Of a stretch of 64,000 bases of DNA, positions 44,323 to 52,787 are shown piece after piece; the first letter of the stretch is position 1, and each line of letters starts with the position of its first letter. The stretch spans positions 372,001 through 436,000 of the forward strand of contig NZ_QWDC01000001.1 in assembly GCF_003432115.1 (NCBI RefSeq), read 5' to 3'. Source of the DNA: Mucilaginibacter conchicola (GTDB lineage Bacteria > Bacteroidota > Bacteroidia > Sphingobacteriales > Sphingobacteriaceae). Under the pieces are notes generated by a model. That model searched no databases. It was not told where the DNA came from and worked only from the letters and a program-made list of their open reading frames with translations. The translations under genes and the position numbers were made by a program.

Positions 44323-45168
44323 ATGCCACAACAACCTGCTTTTACACCACAAGAGCTGGAAGCCTATCACCGCGATGGCTACCTTATTGTACGCAATTTT
44401 TGTTCGCCTGAAGAGACCGACAAACTTTACAGCACCGCCCTTAGCGACGACGCAATGAGCAAGAACGCTCTCGACCTTAACGACCAAAGCGGTAAGAAAA
44501 CGCGTTTATCTCTTTGGTTTACGCCGGGTAATGATGTATTTGGTTATTTAACCCGCAGCAATAAAATGGTGATCCGCGTAGCAGCTTTGCTTGATGGCGA
44601 TGCCTCTGTTTGCCATTTTCATTCCAAACTGATGCAGAAAGAACCACGGGTGGGTGGCGCTTGGGAGTGGCACCAGGATTATGGTTATTGGTACAAAAAT
44701 CAGTTCATGTTTCCCGATCAGCTGATGAGTGTGATGGTGGCACTTACTAAAGCTGATAAAGAAAACGGCTGCCTGCAGGTGATAAAAGGTTCGCACAAAC
44801 TGGGCCGCGTTAACCACGGTTTTGCCGGCGAACAAGTAGGGGCAGATATGGTAATGGTGAACAATGCGCTGGAAACCATGCCGCTTGTTTATGCGGAACT
44901 GCAGCCGGGCGATGCGCTTTTCTTCCATAGCAATTTGCTGCACCGCTCTGAAGCTAACCTATCTGATGCGCCGCGCTGGAGTATTATTTCCTGTTATTCG
45001 CTGCAAAGTAACCTGGCTTATAATGAAAAATCTGTCTCATGGAAAACGCCGATAAATGTGGTACCCGATGAGGCTATCCTGAACTGGGAAGCAAGCTCAT
45101 TATCTGATAACGATTTCCTGGCCAAAGAGAACGACCCGGCACTAAAAGAAACCGGGTGGGAGAAATAA
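44323..45168 (+). CDS. Phytanoyl-CoA dioxygenase (PhyH) family protein
   Basis: The 281-residue protein belongs to the Fe(II)/2-oxoglutarate-dependent PhyH family. The iron facial triad is visible as WEWHQDYGYW (His and Asp of HxD) and the distal histidine in ALFFHSNLLHRSEAN; the arginine of PRWSIISCY probably binds 2-oxoglutarate. It starts QPAFTPQELEAYHRDGYLIVRNF, the classic PhyH beginning. Substrate unknown. The frame is open to a GTG at 44251 that lies in the neighbour's promoter region, so ATG 44323 is used. A terminator overlaps its stop. Confidence 0.9.
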   Translation: MPQQPAFTPQELEAYHRDGYLIVRNFCSPEETDKLYSTALSDDAMSKNALDLNDQSGKKTRLSLWFTPGNDVFGYLTRSNKMVIRVAALLDGDASVCHFHSKLMQKEPRVGGAWEWHQDYGYWYKNQFMFPDQLMSVMVALTKADKENGCLQVIKGSHKLGRVNHGFAGEQVGADMVMVNNALETMPLVYAELQPGDALFFHSNLLHRSEANLSDAPRWSIISCYSLQSNLAYNEKSVSWKTPINVVPDEAILNWEASSLSDNDFLAKENDPALKETGWEK

Positions 45169-45183
45169 ATCCTCACCACCCGG
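45152..45183. terminator. Hairpin terminator overlapping the PhyH stop codon
   Basis: CCGGGTGG at 45152 pairs with CCACCCGG at 45176, followed by CTGTTTTATTTTTTT; the left arm is within the last codons of the PhyH gene. Confidence 0.8.
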
Positions 45184-45188
45184 CTGTT

Positions 45189-45524
45189 TTATTTTTTTGA
45201 AGCTTTGGCCACCTTGTTAAAGGCCAGCGAAACGTCTATCCAGTGATCAAAGTCGGCCTGGCGGTGCCATGCTGGTTCTTCTACGTAGATGTAGCCTTTC
45301 ATAACACGGCCACCATGGTTCATCTGGCTTACGCCGTTCTGCTCAACAGCAGTTTCGGCTTCATCCAATCCAACACGGCACATCATGTGGGCATCTTTTA
45401 CGCAAATGCACATCTTATCATCCACCATAAAACAGATGCCGCCAAACATGGCTTTCTCTTCCACTATAGGTAAATCCATAAGGGCTTCGCGTACTTTGTT
45501 TACCAGTGCTTCGTTATAGGCCAT
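45189..45524 (-). CDS. TfoX/Sxy N-terminal domain protein
   Basis: The 111-residue protein matches the TfoX N-terminal domain: EEKAMFGGICFMVDDKMCICV (motif KxMFGGxxF), later GYIYVEEPAWH and a basic tail. In gamma-proteobacteria TfoX regulates competence, but short stand-alone members in Bacteroidota lack the C-terminal domain and have no proven role. It lies 5 bp after the GH92 gene on the same strand. Confidence 0.88.
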   Translation of the reverse strand: MAYNEALVNKVREALMDLPIVEEKAMFGGICFMVDDKMCICVKDAHMMCRVGLDEAETAVEQNGVSQMNHGGRVMKGYIYVEEPAWHRQADFDHWIDVSLAFNKVAKASKK

Positions 45525-45529
45525 GGTTT

Positions 45530-48500
45530 TTAGTCGATGGTTATTTCATCAGCAAAAATGTATGATGGGCTGCCTTTGCTCTCGTGCCACTCGGGTAGCG
45601 GACCATACTGTTTGGCTATTACTTTTATGTAACGTGCGCTTTTGCCGATAGGTGCTGTGTATTCCTGCGTTTGCGGCTCCAGACTATCTGGAGCTACTTT
45701 GGTGTTAACCGTTGCGGCCAGTTTGTAATTCTTGCCATCATCAGATAACCAGTACTCAACCATTTTAGGAAATACGATCCATGCGCGGCTATCCTGCAAC
45801 GCACCAAAGCTCAACTGTTTTACAGGCTTTACTTTCTCCATATCCAGTACTACCTCAACATCTTTACCGGTATAGCCCTGCCAATTACCTATGCGCCAGT
45901 TAGCCGTACCGTGTATACCGTTTATCAACGTTTCATCGCCCTGGGCGCTGTAGTTTGGCAGGTATTTGTTAATGATACTGATCTTGATATCGCTGCGGAT
46001 CTTTTTAAAAACAGCCTCGTCAACAAAGCTGCTTTTACCATCTTTTATCGCGATAGCTTTTACAGTTGTTGTTGCCGCAACCTGGAAGGGTTTGGTGTAC
46101 AGCGTTGATTGTGCAGTAGGAGTGCTGCCATCAATAGTGTAGTAAATTTTCGCATCAGCATCGGCACAACCAATTTCTATAGCTATAGGCTCCTTAAATG
46201 TTTTTGTGCCGGTGATGTACGGGTTGGGCACTATCAGTTCATCTGTAATTTTTGAGGTTGGTTTTTCCAGCTCCTGCATAAAAAGTTTGTTGGCCAGCGT
46301 ACCGCTAAATACTTCAAAATCGCCACCTTTAGCAACATCCTCATAGTTAAGGTAAAGCTTGGCATAAGGCTTTTTATCCAGGTTCATGCCTTGTATATAG
46401 AAGTTATTGCGATTAACCGTTGCACCGGGATTGCTGATAGTAAAGGTTTTGCCATTCTCCAGGTTCAGTGTAATTTTCTCGAACTGTGGCAGGGTAATTT
46501 GAAACTGATTCTGTCCCGGCATCACGTTATATAAACCCAAAGAGCTCATTACATACCAGGCCGACATCTGTCCGCAATCTTCATTGCCCGATAAGCCGTC
46601 AGGCTGGGCGCTGTACTGCTCGCGCAGCAGCTTGTTTACATAGTATTGGGTTTTGTATGATGCATTGGTGAAGTTGTACAGGTACGCAATATGATGGCTT
46701 GGCTCGTTACCATGTGCGTACTGGCCAACTAAACCGGTCACGTCGTCCTGCTGGCGGCCGCTTAGTTTTGATGTGGTGGTAAATAACTCATCCAACTTCT
46801 TTTCCAGTTTGTCCGGGCCGCCAAGGCTTTTGGCCAGTCCTTCAACATCCTGCGGAACCAGGAAGCTATATTGCCATGCATTACCTTCGGTGTAGTTGTT
46901 ATTGATCTCGGTAGGCTCAAACGGAACATACCAGCCACCATTTTCGCGGGCCTGCATAAAACCGTTTTGGTTGTTGTGCAGGTTTTTCCAGTACTGGGCA
47001 CGTTTAATGTAGGTTTTATAATCTTCGGGCTTGTTAAGCATTTTTGCCATTTGGGCAATACACCAATCGTCGATAGCGTAATCCAGGGTTTTAGCGGCAG
47101 ATTCATGTTCTACATCAGATTGCACCGCACCGGTTTGGGCATAGTTATCCAAACCAAATTGCTTACGCGTTACCGATGCTTTCATAGCGGCAAAGGCCTC
47201 CTCAGCGTTGAAATCGCGGATGCCTTTTGCATAGGCATCAACAATAACCGGGATGCTGTGGTTGCCCACCATACAATAGGTTTCGGTAGTAGCCAGCGGC
47301 CATACAGGTAATACGCCGCCTTGCTCATACATCGCCAGAAAAGATTTGATAAAATCAAGCGTGCGTTTACGGTCAATGATATTCAGCAGCGGGTTTTCAG
47401 CACGGTACGTATCCCATAGCGAGAAGGCCGTGTAATAATTAAAGCCTTCGGCTTTGTGGATTTTATCATCCATGCCGCGGTACTGCCCGTCAACATCATT
47501 ATAAAGGCTCGGTGCCGAAAAGCAATGGTAAAGCGCCGAGTAAAACATCACCTGTTTTAGCTTACCATAATCAGGCGGGGTCGGCTGTTTCTTGTTGCTA
47601 CCTTTTGGCGATGGCTGATTGTAACCGTACGGACTATAAGCAGGAGAGGCCATCTGATTTTGCGAAGCGGTAGATGGCGCGCCACCTTCAACCTGAATTT
47701 TGTTCAATTCATCATTCCAGGCCAGTTTGGCGGCTTTGGCAACTTTTTTGAAATCGAAATCTGTTACCTCGGCATCCAGGTTTTTCAAAGCACCTTCGGC
47801 ACTAACGGCTGAGATACCTACTTTTGAAATTACATCGCCAGGGTTATCAAAGCGGATGTACATTTTTACGTTCTTACCCTCAACCTTGTTCTTACCGTTC
47901 TGCAACTCATCATTTAGCGCAATGCCGTAACTTTTAAATGGCTTAGAGAATTTTGCGTAGAAGTATACATGCTGATCTGTAGCCCATGATTTTGATTTAC
48001 GGAAACCACGTATCTCGTGGTCGTTCACCACTTCTATCCATGAATCCAGTACCTCATCACGGTGTTTCAGATTGATGATGATATTACCTTCCTTAGCACC
48101 TTTGTAATCGTATTTATGTACACCAACACGCGCGGTAGAGGTTAGCTCAACACCGATGTTATACTTATCTAACAAGGTATGGTAATAGCCTGGCGTAGCA
48201 CTTTCGTTTTTCTTGTTAAAGCCCGAACGGTAATCCGTGTTCTTAAATTTGGGCTCGCCTGTGGTTGGCATAAACAGCACGTCGCAAAGGTCGGGGATGC
48301 CTGTACCGCTCAAATGCGTGTGCGAGAAACCATAAACAACGGTATCGGTATAATGATATCCCGAGCAGCCGTCCCAACCCTCTAAACGGGTATCGGGACT
48401 TAACTGTACCATACCAAAAGGCATAACCGCGCCGGGGTAGGTGTGGCCATGGCCGCCGGTACCTATAAAAGGATCAACAAATTTTGTAAGATCGGTCTTT

Positions 48501-48574
48501 TTCTTTTGTGCGAAGGATGCAGATGCGATAAAGAGGCCCGTTAATACCAGCGCCCCACGAAAAACAAGTTTCAT
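45530..48574 (-). CDS. Secreted GH92 alpha-mannosidase with C-terminal carbohydrate-binding modules
   Basis: The 1014-residue enzyme has a signal peptide (IASASFAQ) and the two-domain GH92 core: FVDPFIGTGGHGHTYPGA (about 31-48) with PFGMVQLSPDTR, and the (alpha/alpha)6 barrel with GNEDCGQMSAWYVMSSLGLY. GH92 enzymes are calcium-dependent exo-alpha-mannosidases acting on N-glycans and yeast mannan. After about residue 750 follow a chitobiase/FN3-like module (AKIYYTIDGSTPTAQS) and an F5/8 type C domain (WQGYTGKDVEVVLDM). The long length is usual for such modular members. A TAGCTTTG box lies about 56 bases upstream. Confidence 0.93.
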   Translation of the reverse strand: MKLVFRGALVLTGLFIASASFAQKKKTDLTKFVDPFIGTGGHGHTYPGAVMPFGMVQLSPDTRLEGWDGCSGYHYTDTVVYGFSHTHLSGTGIPDLCDVLFMPTTGEPKFKNTDYRSGFNKKNESATPGYYHTLLDKYNIGVELTSTARVGVHKYDYKGAKEGNIIINLKHRDEVLDSWIEVVNDHEIRGFRKSKSWATDQHVYFYAKFSKPFKSYGIALNDELQNGKNKVEGKNVKMYIRFDNPGDVISKVGISAVSAEGALKNLDAEVTDFDFKKVAKAAKLAWNDELNKIQVEGGAPSTASQNQMASPAYSPYGYNQPSPKGSNKKQPTPPDYGKLKQVMFYSALYHCFSAPSLYNDVDGQYRGMDDKIHKAEGFNYYTAFSLWDTYRAENPLLNIIDRKRTLDFIKSFLAMYEQGGVLPVWPLATTETYCMVGNHSIPVIVDAYAKGIRDFNAEEAFAAMKASVTRKQFGLDNYAQTGAVQSDVEHESAAKTLDYAIDDWCIAQMAKMLNKPEDYKTYIKRAQYWKNLHNNQNGFMQARENGGWYVPFEPTEINNNYTEGNAWQYSFLVPQDVEGLAKSLGGPDKLEKKLDELFTTTSKLSGRQQDDVTGLVGQYAHGNEPSHHIAYLYNFTNASYKTQYYVNKLLREQYSAQPDGLSGNEDCGQMSAWYVMSSLGLYNVMPGQNQFQITLPQFEKITLNLENGKTFTISNPGATVNRNNFYIQGMNLDKKPYAKLYLNYEDVAKGGDFEVFSGTLANKLFMQELEKPTSKITDELIVPNPYITGTKTFKEPIAIEIGCADADAKIYYTIDGSTPTAQSTLYTKPFQVAATTTVKAIAIKDGKSSFVDEAVFKKIRSDIKISIINKYLPNYSAQGDETLINGIHGTANWRIGNWQGYTGKDVEVVLDMEKVKPVKQLSFGALQDSRAWIVFPKMVEYWLSDDGKNYKLAATVNTKVAPDSLEPQTQEYTAPIGKSARYIKVIAKQYGPLPEWHESKGSPSYIFADEITID

Positions 48575-48629
48575 TTATACGGAGTTTTGAAGCCGCAAAA
48601 TAGCAAGTTTAGACGGCTAAAACATGGTA

Positions 48630-48637
48630 CAAAGCTA
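48630..48637 (-). promoter_or_regulatory. -7 box TAGCTTTG for the GH92 gene
   Basis: Minus-strand TAGCTTTG fits TAnnTTTG and ends 55 bases before the ATG at 48574, in the 87-bp gap behind the omega-amidase gene. Confidence 0.5.
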
Positions 48638-48661
48638 AAATGTTACGCAAACTATATCATC

Positions 48662-49441
48662 TTACAGCAACTCAAACTTATCCGCATCTTTCAAAAAAGG
48701 CAGTGCGCGCCGGGCTTTGGCTACTTCATCGCCGATGATAGAGAAGGTATAAACATCTTCTTCATCGCGTTTGTAGTAAACCACGTTTCCGTTGGGGTCG
48801 ATACAGGTTGAATCGCCTGAATGGTAAACCTCATTACCATCGTGACCAACACGGTTTACCCCTATAACATAACTTTGATTCTCTACCGCACGGGCAGGTA
48901 TCAGGGTGCGCCAGTGCAGGGCGCGTTTCTCCGGCCAGTTAGCTACTACAATAAGCAGATCATACTCGTTATCAGGAATATTGCGCAAGAACACCGGGAA
49001 ACGCAGATCATAGCAAATAACAGGGCAAATTCGCCAGCCGTTAAGCTCTACAATAAGCCTATCGTGGCCGGCGGTGTAGGTATTATGCTCTTTGCCTAAA
49101 GCAAAAAGGTGGCGTTTATCATAATGCTCGTAGCTACCGTCGGGGCGCATCCAGATGAGGCGGTTGTAGTACTTGCCATCTGCGTTGATCACAAGGCTAC
49201 CGGTTACCACCGCATCAAACTTTTCGGCAGTTTTTTTCATCCATTGCATGGTTTTGCCATCCATTGGCTCAGCCAGTTCGGCGGCATTCATGGTAAACCC
49301 GGTATTGAACATCTCGGGCAGTATGATGAGATTTGTTTTCTCGCGGATATTGGATAACCGAAGAGATATGTTCTGAAGGTTTTTATCAATATTTTCCCAA
49401 AACAGATATCCCTGGTAAACGGTAATTTTTAAGTTATCCAT
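48662..49441 (-). CDS. Omega-amidase/nitrilase family amidohydrolase (YafV-like)
   Basis: The 259-residue carbon-nitrogen hydrolase has the catalytic triad Glu43 (LPEMFNTGF), Lys109 (HYDKRHLF) and Cys143 (VICYDLRFP). The wording of these motifs is that of YafV/Nit2-type omega-amidases, which hydrolyse alpha-ketoglutaramate and related omega-amides. A methionine-type aminotransferase gene lies 56 bp upstream on the same strand; together they would complete a transaminase-omega-amidase pathway. Confidence 0.9.
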   Translation of the reverse strand: MDNLKITVYQGYLFWENIDKNLQNISLRLSNIREKTNLIILPEMFNTGFTMNAAELAEPMDGKTMQWMKKTAEKFDAVVTGSLVINADGKYYNRLIWMRPDGSYEHYDKRHLFALGKEHNTYTAGHDRLIVELNGWRICPVICYDLRFPVFLRNIPDNEYDLLIVVANWPEKRALHWRTLIPARAVENQSYVIGVNRVGHDGNEVYHSGDSTCIDPNGNVVYYKRDEEDVYTFSIIGDEVAKARRALPFLKDADKFELL

Positions 49442-49497
49442 AAGTAGCTTTTAATAGGTTACGGCAATTAAATTTATACGTAAAGTTTTACATAAAG

Positions 49498-50643
49498 TTA
49501 AACTTTTAATAGTCTTTCAACGGCTTTATCAAGCGTTTCTTGTTCTTTGGCGAAACAAAATCGTAAAACGTGTTTATCTGTCCCTTTGCGGTAAAACACG
49601 GAAACAGGAATGGCTGCTACACCGATATCTTTTGTTAGGCGGATAGCAAAGTCTACATCTTTCTCGTCAGTTATATCTTCATAAGTAACAGATTGGAAAT
49701 AAGTACCTGCACATGGCAACAATTTAAAGCGTGTTTGCTCCAGACCCCGCCTGAAATGATCGCGTTTTTGCTGAAAGAAATCAGGCAGACTCAGATAGTT
49801 ATTCTCATCCTTCAAATATTGCGCAATTGCATATTGTATCGGCGTGTTAACGCTAAACACTAAAAACTGGTGGATCTTACGGAATTCCTGCATCAAATGA
49901 GCGGGAGCAACGCAGTAACCCATCTTCCAGCCTGTGGCATGAAATGTTTTTCCAAATGAGGAAACGATCAAACTACGGCTTTGCAATTCAGGATAACGGG
50001 CCATACTATGGTGTTCCTGCCCGTCAAATACCAGGTGCTCGTATACCTCATCGCTCAGTATCAATATATCCTGATTTTTAACCAGCGCTATCAATTCATC
50101 AATATCGTGCCTGGTTAATATGGTTCCGGTAGGGTTGTGGGGTGAGTTGAGGATGATCATCCTGGTTTTATTGGTGATCAACCTTTTTACCATTTCCCAG
50201 GGGATACGATAATCAGGCGGTTCCAACTCCAGCGACTTTACCACACCGCCCATCAGCTTAATAGCAGGAGCGTAGCAATCATAAGCCGGCTCAAACATAA
50301 TTACTTCATCATTGGGATGAATAACCGCACTGATGGCCGTAAAAATAGCCTGCGTTGCACCGGCCGTTACCGTTATCTCGGTATCGGGATTATAAACTGC
50401 GCCGTACAGTTTTTCTGTTTTGATGGCTATCTGTTCGCGCAGAGCCATTAAACCTGCCATAGGCGCGTATTGATTATGCCCGTCTAACATGGCTTTATTC
50501 ACCAGATCTATCAGTTCAGGGGCACAGGAATAATCCGGAAAGCCCTGAGACAGATTGATGGCGCCATGCTCTGCAGCAAGGGCCGACATGGTGGTAAAAA
50601 TGGTTGTACCCGTTTGGGGCAGTTTAGAGATCACAGGTATCAT
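49498..50643 (-). CDS. Methionine/glutamine-type PLP aminotransferase (YbdL-like)
   Basis: The 381-residue class I/II aminotransferase begins NLSQGFPDYSCAPELI, typical of methionine aminotransferase YbdL and glutamine transaminase K. PLP binding: ATQAI near 96-100, NSPHNPTG (about 166-173), SDEVYEHL, and the Schiff-base lysine Lys232 in SSFGKTFHATGWK. The likely reaction regenerates methionine from 2-keto-4-methylthiobutyrate with glutamine as amino donor. The omega-amidase gene follows downstream and would pull the reaction by removing ketoglutaramate. Confidence 0.9.
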   Translation of the reverse strand: MIPVISKLPQTGTTIFTTMSALAAEHGAINLSQGFPDYSCAPELIDLVNKAMLDGHNQYAPMAGLMALREQIAIKTEKLYGAVYNPDTEITVTAGATQAIFTAISAVIHPNDEVIMFEPAYDCYAPAIKLMGGVVKSLELEPPDYRIPWEMVKRLITNKTRMIILNSPHNPTGTILTRHDIDELIALVKNQDILILSDEVYEHLVFDGQEHHSMARYPELQSRSLIVSSFGKTFHATGWKMGYCVAPAHLMQEFRKIHQFLVFSVNTPIQYAIAQYLKDENNYLSLPDFFQQKRDHFRRGLEQTRFKLLPCAGTYFQSVTYEDITDEKDVDFAIRLTKDIGVAAIPVSVFYRKGTDKHVLRFCFAKEQETLDKAVERLLKV

Positions 50644-50921
50644 AGGCGGCTAAAATAGCGCAATTTGCCATTGGCGATGCGTTTTATTTGAAATTTATAA
50701 CGCCCGTTTGTTGTAAAATGTGATACTTGTTGATAACATTTTTTAACATAAGAAATGTTAAAATTTCAACCGTTCCTCATTCAACATTCTTTCAATTCAT
50801 TGTTTTTCAAACATATACAATTGTATCATTTATGATATAAACTGCGTAATTGTTAAATAATGTAAAATAACCTGATCGAAACACCGTTTCGGTTTAGATT
50901 CGTCGCAAAATCACCGTAAAA

Positions 50922-51488
50922 ATGAACTGGAAACACATTTTACCCATCATCGCTCTTTTATCTTTTTCGATGTTCGGCTGCAAAAAAAGTAGCTCTACTG
51001 ACAGTACCGACACAACACCTGCGCCGGCTTTACAGGCAACCATCGGCGGAAATGTTTGGACCCCCGATACTGTTTCGGCAACACTTACTTACAATGCTAC
51101 TGCTAAAACCAAAACCTTTTATTTTAAAGGCACCAAATCGCAACAACAGGTTGAGGCAAGTGTAAAAGACAGTAATCCCGCAAATAACAGCAACTTTACA
51201 ACAGGTAGTTATACACCCGCTGCCGACGGTAAACTGGTATTTACTTACTCAACCCAAGTAAAAAACAGCAATGGCGTTTATGTTTTTGAGCCATTTGGCG
51301 AGGTACAGAACGGTAATGGAAACCTTACAGTTACTACAGTAGATACGGTGGCAAAAACTATTTCAGGCACGTTTTACTTTACATCGTCGAAAAACAATTA
51401 CGACTCAAACGGTAATCTAATATCAGTAGACCTGGCGGGAATAACTTCGGGCTCTTTCAAACTCCCTTACCTGATGGTTCGCCAATAA
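50922..51488 (+). CDS. Lipoprotein of unknown function
   Basis: The 188-residue protein has a lipoprotein signal (SMFGC, Cys20, followed by KKSSSTDSTDTTP, a surface-exposed-like tail) and a beta-rich body with a start motif ATIGGNVWTPDTV and an end GITSGSFKLP. This wording is close to DUF6252-type lipoproteins, which I cannot confirm. No enzyme motif. The upstream gap of 278 bp is AT-rich and lacks an obvious promoter box. Downstream are two strong hairpins. Confidence 0.75.
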   Translation: MNWKHILPIIALLSFSMFGCKKSSSTDSTDTTPAPALQATIGGNVWTPDTVSATLTYNATAKTKTFYFKGTKSQQQVEASVKDSNPANNSNFTTGSYTPAADGKLVFTYSTQVKNSNGVYVFEPFGEVQNGNGNLTVTTVDTVAKTISGTFYFTSSKNNYDSNGNLISVDLAGITSGSFKLPYLMVRQ

Positions 51489-51498
51489 AAGCTTCCTA

Positions 51499-51537
51499 TA
51501 CCTGCAAAGTTGTGGTATAGCCACAACTTTGCAGGTA
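51499..51537. terminator. Perfect 17-bp hairpin
   Basis: TACCTGCAAAGTTGTGG pairs perfectly with CCACAACTTTGCAGGTA around a 5-base loop TATAG. It starts 11 bp after the lipoprotein stop, so it may end that transcript, although no T run follows. Confidence 0.6.
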
Positions 51538-51561
51538 CCCATATTTCTATTGCACCAAATT

Positions 51562-51596
51562 ATAAAGTGGCGGATACTTGGTACCCGCCACTTTAT
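51562..51596. terminator. Second hairpin, 12-bp stem
   Basis: ATAAAGTGGCGG pairs with CCGCCACTTTAT; the loop ATACTTGGTAC can pair further (TAC/GTA), leaving three unpaired bases. It lies 24 bp after the first hairpin, making a tandem. Confidence 0.6.
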
Positions 51597-51844
51597 CTAT
51601 TATTTATAGTGGGAATAAACACACCCGGGCCATACTAACCCGTTTATCAGAGCAATATTTCAACTCCTATTTTAGCCTAAATAATCAGTGCAATTATTTA
51701 GATCACGCGTCTTCAAGCAACATCCTATCTTTTTTTAGCAATTTATATATAACATAAAATTCTGATTATTAACAACATAATAAAAATCATCACAAAAATT
51801 TCAATATTATTTATAATTAGTCTAAATAAAAGAAAAATAGTTTT

Positions 51845-51852
51845 TACATTTG
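51845..51852 (+). promoter_or_regulatory. -7 box TACATTTG upstream of the 105-residue protein gene
   Basis: TACATTTG fits TAnnTTTG. The implied start of transcription near 51857 would give a leader of about 135 bases for the gene at 51995, containing the short frame at 51863 and the hairpin at 51928. Confidence 0.45.
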
Positions 51853-51927
51853 CTGTACGTTAATGAATAACATAGCCCACAATGGGCAATCTAAATAGAA
51901 ATTAACAATTGGTTAGTTAATAGAAGT

Positions 51928-51972
51928 CCTGTTTACCTGCGGCTTTTGAGCGTTTGCCGCAGGTTTAACAGG
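51928..51972 (+). promoter_or_regulatory. GC-rich stem-loop in the leader of the 105-residue protein gene
   Basis: CCTGT...ACCTGCGGC pairs with GCCGCAGGT...ACAGG: a 9-bp GC stem plus a 5-bp outer stem separated by a small internal loop, apical loop TTTTGAGCGTTT. It ends 22 bases before the ATG, so it could affect translation or transcription. Confidence 0.45.
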
Positions 51973-51994
51973 CGCAATAAAACATTGAACCTAT

Positions 51995-52312
51995 ATGTGC
52001 GAAACAAGGATATTGACCCAAAAAGGCCCAACGGTAATAAGCCATTGCCCTGAGTGTGGTATGCTGAATATATGGCATCAAAACCTTTTACTTTGTTTTA
52101 CACCGTCTCAATTCGTTTCATTTCAGCGTTTTACTAACGATATGGGGTTCGAGGACAGATGCTTTCCATTTCCCGACGGATCTGAAAGGGTAGTACTTTG
52201 CACACCTAACCGCGATATCAATTTTGTTTTTACAGAAGAGGAATGGGATGATTTTAACTCGGCCATGATAGAAAGCCTTTACATGTTAGAAGTGTATTCA
52301 TTAGTTAATTGA
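51995..52312 (+). CDS. Small cysteine-containing protein of unknown function
   Basis: The 105-residue protein has a possible zinc knuckle half SHCPECGMLNIW (CxxC, about residues 18-21) and further cysteines at residue 2, in LLLCFTP, DRCFPF and VVLCTP. The rest is alpha/beta without a membrane segment. I do not recognise a named family with certainty; similar short CPECG proteins occur in Bacteroidota. It stands alone between two repeat- and hairpin-rich gaps. Confidence 0.65.
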   Translation: MCETRILTQKGPTVISHCPECGMLNIWHQNLLLCFTPSQFVSFQRFTNDMGFEDRCFPFPDGSERVVLCTPNRDINFVFTEEEWDDFNSAMIESLYMLEVYSLVN

Positions 52313-52440
52313 GATCAGCGATTAGTTAATTGGAGATGAGAGATTAGTGTGCACAACGGATTTCAATACATGACTAATTCACTCAATCTTTCTCTGCCTT
52401 TACAACTAATCTCCGGTCAACCAATCTCTGATCTCTTCCC
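52310..52440. repeat. Inverted CTAATCTC/GAGATTAG-type repeats
   Basis: The gap holds GAGATCAGCGATTAGTTAAT, GAGATGAGAGATTAGTG on the left and CTAATCTCCGG, CAATCTCTGATCTC on the right, that is arms of a long imperfect palindrome made of the unit also seen at 7397-7446. The left end overlaps the stop of the preceding gene. Confidence 0.55.
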
Positions 52441-52514
52441 TAAAACGGCACCATTGTTGTATTTATCTATCTAAACAGGCTGTAAAGCCTTTATGTGAAC
52501 TAAATACATCTGTT

Positions 52515-52697
52515 ATGAAAACACAGGATCTGAAAAATAATGCCAATGGCCACCAGGGTAATCCCACTGCCGACCGTGCATTTACTAACTCGAGAGAGGT
52601 TTTAAAATCAAAAGGGATAAGCAACGGCGGTGGCCAGCGCTCAAACCAAACATCAAGTAAAGACAGCGCACACCAGTCACAAAAAAAGCGCGACTAA
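52515..52697 (+). CDS. Small hydrophilic protein (60 residues)
   Basis: A very polar, glycine/asparagine/serine-rich peptide with a basic C terminus (HQSQKKRD) and no hydrophobic core, so probably disordered. It has its own start (ATG preceded by CTGTT), normal codon use and a good terminator 25 bp after the stop, which argues that it is real. Function unknown; small basic stress-type proteins of this kind occur in Bacteroidota, but I cannot assign a family. Confidence 0.55.
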   Translation: MKTQDLKNNANGHQGNPTADRAFTNSREVLKSKGISNGGGQRSNQTSSKDSAHQSQKKRD

Positions 52698-52720
52698 TAT
52701 TTCTTCTGATATTAAATAGA

Positions 52721-52749
52721 ACGCCCCGGCAAAATACCGGGGCATTTTG
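52721..52749. terminator. Hairpin terminator after the 60-residue gene
   Basis: GCCCCGG pairs with CCGGGGC around CAAAATA, followed by ATTTTGTT. Confidence 0.8.
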
Positions 52750-52775
52750 TTGTGATAAGTATCCTTGTTATTACC

Positions 52776-52783
52776 TAAATTTG
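52776..52783 (+). promoter_or_regulatory. -7 box TAAATTTG for the DUF92 gene
   Basis: TAAATTTG fits TAnnTTTG and ends 4 bases before the ATG at 52788, so transcription should begin at about the start codon (leaderless). Confidence 0.55.
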
Positions 52784-52787
52784 ATTG

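Larger units (their letters stand above)
51489..51994. other. 506-bp gene-free AT-rich region with three hairpins and a promoter-like box
   Basis: No credible long reading frame is present. The left part holds two near-perfect hairpins just after the lipoprotein gene, the middle (51610-51840) is very AT-rich with no structure I can name, and the right part has a TACATTTG box, an 11-codon frame (51863-51898) and a GC-rich hairpin 22 bp before the next gene. Confidence 0.6.

Noticed and set aside
45189..45524. Competence locus based on the TfoX-like protein
   Set aside because: Only the short TfoX N-terminal domain is present and no competence gene lies near; the regulator role of gamma-proteobacterial TfoX cannot be transferred.
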